42,038 nucleotides of DNA from an uncultured Clostridia bacterium. GTDB lineage: Bacteria > Bacillota > Clostridia > Christensenellales > Borkfalkiaceae. The notes under the pieces were generated by a model. It ran no database searches and had not been told where the DNA came from. It worked only from the letters and a program-made list of their open reading frames with translations. The DNA lies in the NCBI GenBank assembly GCA_947572415.1, contig CANPBT010000012.1, forward strand, positions 1-42,038, in the 5' to 3' direction. Below, piece by piece: positions 1 through 4,965 of the stretch (the stretch's first letter is position 1; every line of letters begins with the position of its first letter). The position numbers and the translations under genes are program-made.

Positions 1-2
1 CC

Positions 3-80
3 GAACCCGAGCCCGAGCCCGAACCCGAGCCCGAACCCGAGCCCGAACCCGAACCCGAGCCCGAGCCCGAACCCGAACCC
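3..80 (+). repeat. Hexanucleotide Pro-Glu coding repeat
   Basis: Thirteen copies of a 6-base unit, GAR-CCC, encode alternating Glu and Pro. Only the third base of the Glu codon varies (GAA or GAG). The array touches the window edge, so its full length is unknown. Such short-unit arrays can change length by slippage without breaking the frame. Confidence 0.9.
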
Positions 81-1094
81 GTAGAAACTGCGGAGCCGGC
101 GGAAGAGGAAGAGCCTGTTGAGGAAGCTATAGAAGAGCCCGAGGAGGTTGACGAAGCGGAAGAGGAGGCGCAGGCTGAGCCCGTTATACCCGCCGCCCCG
201 CCCGAGGGTAAGATTTTTATCAGGGTAAGATATAACCGCAGTTATACCGCAAGGCTGATACAGGCGGACGAAACGCTTAAAAGCTACTATACGGCAATCA
301 AAAACGAGCTTATGCGTTACAAGGTGACCGAGCGTATAAGCTGGAAGCACGAAACTCTGCGTTCGGGCAGAAAACTACTTGTTAAGCTTGCTGTGCGCGG
401 TAAAACGCTTTATACGTATTTCGCGCTCAATCCCGCAGAATTCGAGGACAGCAAATACAAGATCAAGGACGTTTCAGACGTGGCGAGCAAGGCCGCGACG
501 CCCGTCCTGTACAAGATTAAAAACGACAGGCGTTGCAAATATGCGAAAGAGCTTATCGCAAAGGTAATGGAAGAAAACGGACTTGCCGCGGGCGAGGAGC
601 AGAACGTGGATTACGCGGCGAAATATCCCTATGAAGAGCTCGAGCCGCTTATCGAAAGAAAGCTCGTCAAGCTTTTGCCGTGGAAGGAGTTTGTGCCCGA
701 TTCTGAAGTGGGCGTTATCGCCGTTTCGAAGGACAGTATACCTCCCGAACTGCTCGTGGGCAACATAAGCGTTACGGAAGCGGAGGATATGTTCGTCGGC
801 GAAAACGTGGACGCGCTCGTTACCTTTGGTGAAAGGCTTTCCGACAGAACGAAAAAGACGATTATAAACATCGACACGCTCGGCAGATACTTTGAAAACG
901 GTGAAACGGTCACGCTCGAAGAGGTCAAAAAGCGCGTGCCCGACACGTTGAAAAAGGCTACCTTCCTGAAGGTGCTCGCGCGCGGCACGCTCGATAAATC
1001 GCTCACCGTAGAGGCGGACGATTTCTCGCCCGCGGCGATAAAAATGATAGTTCTGACGGGCGGTAAAGCGGTAAAAACCAGGCAACGCACCTAA
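3..1094 (+). CDS. Partial Pro-Glu repeat protein with C-terminal L15-like domain
   Basis: The reading frame is open from the left edge, so the true start lies outside the window. Residues from positions 3-80 are thirteen Glu-Pro dipeptides, followed by an acidic E/A/P linker to about 205. A globular region follows beginning near FIRVRYNRSYTARLIQAD, a module I recall from Clostridia proteins of unknown function, often in several copies. The last 90 residues read like the C-terminal half of ribosomal protein L15: compare LARGTLDKSLTVEADDFS here with LGTGELKVALTVKAAKFS in the rplO product of this window. NCBI-style annotation of such proteins is 'uL15-like family'; it is not the ribosomal L15, which is encoded at 16624. 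An ATG at 312 is internal, not the start. Function is unknown; the acidic repeat suggests a flexible spacer. No clear terminator follows. Confidence 0.8.
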   Translation, partial: EPEPEPEPEPEPEPEPEPEPEPEPEPVETAEPAEEEEPVEEAIEEPEEVDEAEEEAQAEPVIPAAPPEGKIFIRVRYNRSYTARLIQADETLKSYYTAIKNELMRYKVTERISWKHETLRSGRKLLVKLAVRGKTLYTYFALNPAEFEDSKYKIKDVSDVASKAATPVLYKIKNDRRCKYAKELIAKVMEENGLAAGEEQNVDYAAKYPYEELEPLIERKLVKLLPWKEFVPDSEVGVIAVSKDSIPPELLVGNISVTEAEDMFVGENVDALVTFGERLSDRTKKTIINIDTLGRYFENGETVTLEEVKKRVPDTLKKATFLKVLARGTLDKSLTVEADDFSPAAIKMIVLTGGKAVKTRQRT

Positions 1095-1143
1095 TTTGCG
1101 GAATATGCGTATAATTTTATATAAATAATTATAATTAAATCAC

Positions 1144-1172
1144 TTGATTTTGTTATTAATTTGTTATACAAT
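1144..1172 (+). promoter_or_regulatory. Probable promoter of the DUF2188 gene
   Basis: TTGATT at 1144-1149 and TACAAT at 1167-1172 are separated by 17 bases in an AT-rich gap. The expected transcript start is about 25 bases before the ATG at 1203, leaving room for the GGACGG-like ribosome binding site. Confidence 0.6.
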
Positions 1173-1202
1173 TTAAATGAACGATAATTTGAGGACGGAA
1201 CC

Positions 1203-1529
1203 ATGGCAGAAAAGAAAGAAGCGAATAACGAAGTAAAAAAAGAAGTTAAGCCTGCGGCAAAGCCCGAAGTAAAAAAGGACGCAAAGCCCGCAGCAAAGCC
1301 CGCGCCCGCAAAAAAGCCGGTTAAGCCCGAGGAGGATAAGGTTTATCATATCTCCAAGCGCAAAACCGACCGTATGTGGTACGTTAAGGCGGAGGGCTCG
1401 TCGAAAGCCCTTAAAAAGTTTTTCACGCAGGAGGAGGCTATCAACTACGCCAAATCCGTTGCAGGCAATCAGGAAGGGCGTATAGTCATACATAAGGAAG
1501 ACGGCTCTTTCAGAAAGCTTAGTTACTGA
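1203..1529 (+). CDS. DUF2188 domain protein with Lys/Ala/Pro tail
   Basis: A 108-residue protein. The first ~45 residues are a low-complexity Lys/Ala/Pro/Glu stretch like a histone-H1-type tail. Residues ~46-108 form a DUF2188 module: YHISKRKTDRMWYVKAEGSS, then a FTQEEAINYAKSVA helix and a final IVIHKEDGSFRKLSY strand. DUF2188 proteins are small, widespread and of unknown biochemical role. The basic tail could bind nucleic acid or an acidic partner, which is inference. It has its own promoter and terminator, so it is probably monocistronic. Confidence 0.85.
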   Translation: MAEKKEANNEVKKEVKPAAKPEVKKDAKPAAKPAPAKKPVKPEEDKVYHISKRKTDRMWYVKAEGSSKALKKFFTQEEAINYAKSVAGNQEGRIVIHKEDGSFRKLSY

Positions 1530-1538
1530 GGTTTTTAC

Positions 1539-1567
1539 AAAAGCCCGCGCATTAGACGCGGGCTTTT
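1539..1567 (+). terminator. Rho-independent terminator after the DUF2188 gene
   Basis: An 11-bp stem AAAAGCCCGCG / CGCGGGCTTTT with a seven-base loop lies ten bases after the stop codon. The right arm itself ends in a T run. Confidence 0.85.
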
Positions 1568-1614
1568 GGTTTGAAAAACGAAAAACAGTTTATAAAAAAT
1601 AAAAGGAGTTGGTT

Positions 1615-2715
1615 ATGACAAAGATAGATATTTTTTCCGGTTTTCTCGGCGCGGGCAAAACCACGCTTATAAAAAAGCTTATAAAAGAAGCGTACGCGGG
1701 CGAAAAGCTCGTGTTAATAGAAAACGAATTCGGCGAAATAGGCGTCGACGGCGGTTTTTTGCAGGAGGTGGGCATAAAGGTAAACGAGCTCAATTCTGGC
1801 TGTATCTGCTGTTCGCTCGTGGGCGATTTCGCAAAGGCGCTTAAAAAGGTGTATGCCGAATACAATCCCGACAGAATACTTATCGAGCCGTCGGGCGTGG
1901 GCAAGCTTTCCGACGTAATCCGCGCGGTAAACGACGCGGGGCTCGACGATTGCGCGGTGAACGCTTATACCGCGGTTGTCGACGCGAACAGATGTAAGAC
2001 GTATATGAAAAACTTCGGCGAGTTTTTCAACGACCAAATAAGCTCCGCGGCATGTATAGTGTTCAGCCATACCGACGTGGCGCCGGCGGACAAGCTTGAC
2101 GAGGCGGTTCGCCTCGTCAGGGAGCGCAACCCCGAAGCGACCGTCGTCACCACGCACTGGGACAAGCTTGACGGGAAGCAAATACTCGCCGCTATGGAAA
2201 AATCGGTCACGCTCGAAACCGAGCTTGAAAAGCTGGAAGAGGAGGCGCACGAGCACGGGCATTGTTGCCACGGTCATCACCACGACGAAGAGCACGACCA
2301 CGGGCACTGCTGCCACGGTCATCACCATGACGAAGAGCACGAACACGGGCACTGCTGCCACGGTCATCACCATGACGAAGAGCACGACCACGAGCATTGC
2401 CACAATCACGACCACGGTCATCACCACGACCACCACGCCGACGAAGTATTTTCGAGCTGGGGCGTGGAAACGAGCAAAAAGTTCGGCCCGCACGAGCTGG
2501 AAAACATGCTTGCCGCGCTTGCGGACGCAGATAAGTTCGGTACGGTGCTTCGCGCAAAGGGCATAGTCGCGGGCGAGGCCGGCGAATGGCTGCACTTCGA
2601 TTATATCCCCGAAGAGGCGAACGTTCGTAAGGGCGGCGCTGCGTATACGGGCAGGCTGTGCGTTATAGGCTCTAAGCTAAACGAACAAGCGTTGAAAGAG
2701 CTGTTCTTGAATTAA
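1615..2715 (+). CDS. G3E-family (CobW-like) GTPase with His/Cys-rich metal-binding array
   Basis: A 366-residue P-loop GTPase of the CobW/ZNG1/YjiA group, cytosolic proteins that deliver metals (often zinc) to target enzymes. Visible motifs: Walker A GFLGAGKT at residues 9-16, the metal-binding CxCC (Cys63, 65, 66), the switch motif EPSG 91-94, and a G4 element SHTD at 151-154. Residues 212-275 are a His/Cys/Asp/Glu array with three near-identical 15-residue units, followed by the CobW C-terminal domain to the end. ATG 1615 is chosen because AGGAG at 1604-1608 lies six bases upstream; a TTG at 1609 would abut the SD. The next gene encodes a second G3E-like protein, suggesting a metal-handling pair. 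Exact client and metal cannot be read from sequence. Confidence 0.9.
   Translation: MTKIDIFSGFLGAGKTTLIKKLIKEAYAGEKLVLIENEFGEIGVDGGFLQEVGIKVNELNSGCICCSLVGDFAKALKKVYAEYNPDRILIEPSGVGKLSDVIRAVNDAGLDDCAVNAYTAVVDANRCKTYMKNFGEFFNDQISSAACIVFSHTDVAPADKLDEAVRLVRERNPEATVVTTHWDKLDGKQILAAMEKSVTLETELEKLEEEAHEHGHCCHGHHHDEEHDHGHCCHGHHHDEEHEHGHCCHGHHHDEEHDHEHCHNHDHGHHHDHHADEVFSSWGVETSKKFGPHELENMLAALADADKFGTVLRAKGIVAGEAGEWLHFDYIPEEANVRKGGAAYTGRLCVIGSKLNEQALKELFLN
2248..2442 (+). repeat. 45-bp in-frame repeat encoding a His/Cys metal-binding array
   Basis: Three consecutive 45-bp units (2248-2292, 2293-2337, 2338-2382) encode HxHGHCCHGHHHDEE, followed by a degenerate His-rich tail to about 2442. The units are nearly identical at DNA level, which indicates recent in-frame amplification. 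Confidence 0.9.
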
Positions 2716-2831
2716 GGCTTCCCTCGGGGGAAGCTGTCACGAGCGATAGCGCGTGGCTGATGAGGGTTATAAATAAAGCAACCTCATTCGTCACCGCTTA
2801 TGGCGGCGACACCTTCCCCAAAGGGGAAGGC
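2716..2831. repeat. Palindromic intergenic repeat, family 1, copy 1
   Basis: The element begins on the base after the stop codon of the G3E gene and runs to 18 bases before the next start. It is bounded by hairpins GGCTTCCC...GGGGGAAGC and CCTTCCCCAAAGGGGAAGG. Inner pieces include GTCACGAGCG and a TGATGAGG / CCTCATTCG pair. The same building blocks occur at 20617-20743 and 24239-24561, so this is a dispersed family, MITE- or REP-like. It encodes no protein. Confidence 0.8.
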
Positions 2832-2848
2832 AAATGGAGAGGTGCAAA

Positions 2849-3799
2849 ATGGCGGAAGACGTATCCGTATATCTGTTTCTGGGGTTTCTGGATTCGGGCA
2901 AAACTAAATTCATACAGGAAACGCTCGAGGACGAGCGTATGGAGGACGGGGGCAAGACGCTGCTTTTAGTCTGCGAGGAGGGCGACGAGGAATATCGCCC
3001 CGAGGCATTCGCGGTGAAGAAAGTGACGAAAATCACGCTCGAAAGCGCGGATGAGCTTACCCTTGAAAACCTCGAAGCGCTGACGGCTAAGCACAAGCCC
3101 GACAGGGTCGTCGTCGAGTATAACGGTACGTGGCTTTTACAGCAATTTTTCGACGCAATGCCCGAAAGCTGGGTGATAAACCAGATGATGACTTTCTTCG
3201 ACGCGGGTACGTTTTTAAACTACAACGCGAATATGCGCCAGCTTGTTTTCGATAAAATTCAGATGACGCAGATGGTCGTATTCAACCGTTTCAAGGGCGA
3301 ATTCGAAAAAACCGAATTCCATAAAACCGTGCGCGGAATTTCCCGCCGTCCCGACATAGTTTACGAGTATATCGGCGGCAAAGCCGAGTTCGACGAAATA
3401 GAGGACCCGCTTCCTTTCGACGTGGACGCGCCCGTCGTCGAAATCGCGGACGGGGATTTTGCCTGGTTTTACCGCGATATGGGCGAAAAGCCTAAAAGCT
3501 ACGTGGGGAAAACGGTCAGGTTCAAGGGTATGGCGGCCGTGTCGAAAAAGGTGCCCGCGGGCTATATCGTGCTCGGCAGGCATATTATGACCTGTTGCGA
3601 GGCGGATATCGCTTACGACGGATTCGCCGTAAAGACAAACGGGCTCGTACCCGACATAAAGACGCGCGACTGGCTGATTGTTACGGCGAAAATCGCCTAC
3701 GAATACAATTCGGTCTACCGCTCGCAGGGGCCCGTGCTTATAGCCGAAAAGCTCGAGCGTGCAGAGCCGCCCGAAGAACAGGTGGTTACGTATTATTGA
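2849..3799 (+). CDS. G3E-like P-loop protein fused to a YcgQ/DUF1980-like C-terminal domain
   Basis: A 316-residue protein. Residues 7-190 resemble a CobW-type GTPase: YLFLGFLDSGKTKF gives a Walker A of the form GFLDSGKT at 12-19, but the CxCC metal motif of its upstream neighbour is absent. Residues ~205-316 look like the C-terminal domain of the TIGR03943/YcgQ family: GKTVRFKGMA, then MTCCEAD at 247-253, then a TRDWLIVTAKI strand. In many Firmicutes, YcgQ, a YcgR permease and a G3E protein are encoded together; here two of these appear fused. A metal or membrane-permease related role is inference. ATG 2849 is preferred because GGAGAGG (2836-2842) lies six bases upstream; an in-frame ATG at 2834 would add five residues and abuts the repeat element. 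Confidence 0.8.
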   Translation: MAEDVSVYLFLGFLDSGKTKFIQETLEDERMEDGGKTLLLVCEEGDEEYRPEAFAVKKVTKITLESADELTLENLEALTAKHKPDRVVVEYNGTWLLQQFFDAMPESWVINQMMTFFDAGTFLNYNANMRQLVFDKIQMTQMVVFNRFKGEFEKTEFHKTVRGISRRPDIVYEYIGGKAEFDEIEDPLPFDVDAPVVEIADGDFAWFYRDMGEKPKSYVGKTVRFKGMAAVSKKVPAGYIVLGRHIMTCCEADIAYDGFAVKTNGLVPDIKTRDWLIVTAKIAYEYNSVYRSQGPVLIAEKLERAEPPEEQVVTYY

Positions 3800-3805
3800 A
3801 ATAAA

Positions 3806-3836
3806 ACCGCCGTGAACGAAATACGTTCACGGCGGT
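3806..3836 (-). terminator. Hairpin between convergent genes
   Basis: A 13-bp stem ACCGCCGTGAACG / CGTTCACGGCGGT with a five-base loop. Read on the minus strand it is followed by TTTTAT, so it should terminate the XRE gene. On the plus strand it can stop the G3E gene only without a T run. Confidence 0.75.
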
Positions 3837-4045
3837 TAGTCTTCCGTACCTAATAAAAAATCAATTGAAACATGAAAATACTTTGCAATTGCCACCAGAG
3901 AATCAAGGTCGGGTTCGCGTTGACCTTTTTCCCAAAAGCTGATTGTCTGATTACACACACCCAAATGCTGTGCAAGTTCGCGCTGAGTGATGCCTTCTTC
4001 AAGCCTCAGTTCTTTAATTGATTTGCCGAAATTGTTATTTATCAT
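3836..4045 (-). CDS. XRE-family helix-turn-helix regulator
   Basis: A 69-residue protein that is almost entirely a Cro/C1-type HTH domain: IKELRLEEGITQRELAQHLG, VCNQTISFWEKGQREPDLDS, then LVAIAKYFHVSIDFLLG. There is no extra sensor domain, as in small phage- or toxin-type repressors. No Shine-Dalgarno sequence is visible before the ATG. It is divergent from the yccF-like gene, and the palindrome between them is the natural operator candidate, so it probably represses that gene and perhaps itself. Confidence 0.9.
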   Translation of the reverse strand: MINNNFGKSIKELRLEEGITQRELAQHLGVCNQTISFWEKGQREPDLDSLVAIAKYFHVSIDFLLGTED

Positions 4046-4079
4046 TAATTAAAATTTTACTGCAAAATTCTACAAATTG

Positions 4080-4108
4080 TTGACTTTCTACATAATGTAG
4101 GATATACT
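4080..4108 (+). promoter_or_regulatory. Promoter of the YccF-like gene with embedded operator palindrome
   Basis: TTGACT at 4080-4085 and TATACT at 4103-4108 have the ideal 17-base spacing. The spacer contains the perfect palindrome CTACAT-A-ATGTAG (4088-4100). A related half site, CTACAAATTG, lies at 4070-4079. A dimeric HTH repressor bound there would block RNA polymerase. Confidence 0.75.
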
Positions 4109-4140
4109 TAATTTATCTTAATATTACAAAGGAGTAGATT

Positions 4141-4515
4141 ATGAAAACTGTTGGCAACGTATTGTGGTTTATTTTTACCGGACTGTTCTCCGGTATTGCG
4201 TGGTATCTTTTGGGCTTGATTTGGTGTATTACCATAATAGGTATACCCTTCGGCAAACAATGCTTTAAGCTGGGCAGACTTTCTTTCTGGCCGTTTGGGA
4301 CTGTTGTAAATAAAGATTTCGGGGCGCATCCTATTGCAAACGTAATCTGGATTATTTTCAGCGGACTTATTCTTGCTTTGTCGTATTGCTTAGTCGGTGT
4401 AATCTGGTGTATTACGATAATAGGTATTCCGTTCGGTAAACAGTGCTTTAAGCTTGCGGGGCTTGCAATAACGCCTTTCGGTGCAACATTTGGCGAGAAA
4501 GTTAAAGCGGAATAA
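4141..4515 (+). CDS. yccF: YccF-family (DUF307) inner membrane protein
   Basis: A 124-residue membrane protein made of two copies of the YccF module. Each has a hydrophobic helix followed by IWCITIIGIPFGKQCFKL: copies at residues ~28-45 and ~89-107, each preceded by NVxWxIFxGL. YccF proteins sit in the cytoplasmic membrane; their activity is unknown. The RBS AAAGGAG is at 4129-4135. A strong promoter and a divergent XRE repressor suggest a switchable stress-type response, which is inference. Confidence 0.9.
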   Translation: MKTVGNVLWFIFTGLFSGIAWYLLGLIWCITIIGIPFGKQCFKLGRLSFWPFGTVVNKDFGAHPIANVIWIIFSGLILALSYCLVGVIWCITIIGIPFGKQCFKLAGLAITPFGATFGEKVKAE

Positions 4516-4524
4516 CTTTTATTT

Positions 4525-4553
4525 AAAAAACTGCGCGTCGGCGCAGTTTTTTT
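4525..4553 (+). terminator. Terminator after the YccF gene
   Basis: A 12-bp stem AAAAAACTGCGC / GCGCAGTTTTTT with a GTCG tetraloop ends in seven T residues, eleven bases after the stop codon. Confidence 0.85.
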
Positions 4554-4596
4554 GTGGACTGTATGTGGATTATTTGTGGAGCGATTGTGGATATTC
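4553..4596 (+). repeat. Four TGTGGA motifs spaced exactly 11 bp
   Basis: TGTGGA occurs at 4553, 4564, 4575 and 4586, each exactly 11 bases from the next, with different bases between. Copies 2 and 4 continue as TGTGGATTA and TGTGGATAT, one mismatch from TGTGGATAA, the complement of the DnaA box TTATCCACA. The array lies upstream of the promoter of the small gene at 4745. The factor that binds it is unknown. Confidence 0.7.
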
Positions 4597-4682
4597 GCAT
4601 TCGTTCTTAACCCCGCTTCTCTGTCGAAAATTGTCGGATTTATTCTACTTTTGACGAAGAGGATAAATTTATGAAAAATTTT

Positions 4683-4711
4683 TTGCTTTTTTCTACAATC
4701 GGTGTTAAAAT
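4683..4711 (+). promoter_or_regulatory. Probable promoter of the 56-residue gene
   Basis: TTGCTT at 4683-4688 and TAAAAT at 4706-4711 with a 17-base spacer. The predicted transcript start leaves a short leader containing the GAAAGGAGG ribosome binding site. Confidence 0.55.
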
Positions 4712-4744
4712 CCGAGTATAAACAAAAGCCGAAAGGAGGCACTT

Positions 4745-4915
4745 ATGAAAATCGAATTGTGGCAAAATTATCTGGACGTAATGCACAGAATAGGGGAAAT
4801 TGACAAAGAGTTGCAGCTGCTCGAGGAAAAGTTGAAAACTCCGGAAAGAACGCTGGACGATATTATCAACCATATTAAACTTATTAAAGAGCGCAACGCG
4901 CTTATGCCGTTCTGA
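4745..4915 (+). CDS. Small helical protein of unknown function
   Basis: A 56-residue gene with a near-perfect AAAGGAGGC ribosome binding site eight bases upstream and a terminator directly downstream, so expression is likely. The product starts MKIELWQNYLDVMHRIGEID, continues with LQLLEEKLK and ends IKLIKERNALMPF. Hydrophobic spacing suggests two short amphipathic helices, possibly a coiled coil. No family is recognised. It stands alone between a promoter and a convergent terminator. Confidence 0.75.
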   Translation: MKIELWQNYLDVMHRIGEIDKELQLLEEKLKTPERTLDDIINHIKLIKERNALMPF

Positions 4916-4921
4916 AAACAC

Positions 4922-4957
4922 GCCGCCCGAACCGTTTCGGTTCGGGCGGCTGTTTTT
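4922..4957. terminator. Terminator between convergent small gene and EF-G-like gene
   Basis: A 13-bp perfect stem GCCGCCCGAACCG / CGGTTCGGGCGGC with a three-base loop, followed by GTTTTTT on the plus strand. It clearly serves the small gene; on the minus strand the T run is absent, so its use for the EF-G-like gene is less certain. Confidence 0.85.
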
Positions 4958-4965
4958 TCGTTCGT

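Noticed and set aside
474..1085. Minus-strand frame of 203 codons opposite the L15-like gene
   Set aside because: It mirrors a strongly coding plus frame, has Arg/Phe-rich composition without a known domain, and has no ribosome binding site.
1714..2595. Minus-strand frame of 293 codons opposite the G3E gene
   Set aside because: The Val-rich stretch is simply the complement of the His-rich repeat; no promoter or family match.
4671..4721. Possible 16-codon upstream frame starting MKNFLLFST
   Set aside because: It spans the predicted -35/-10 region of the next gene, so it is unlikely to be on that transcript; too short to support.
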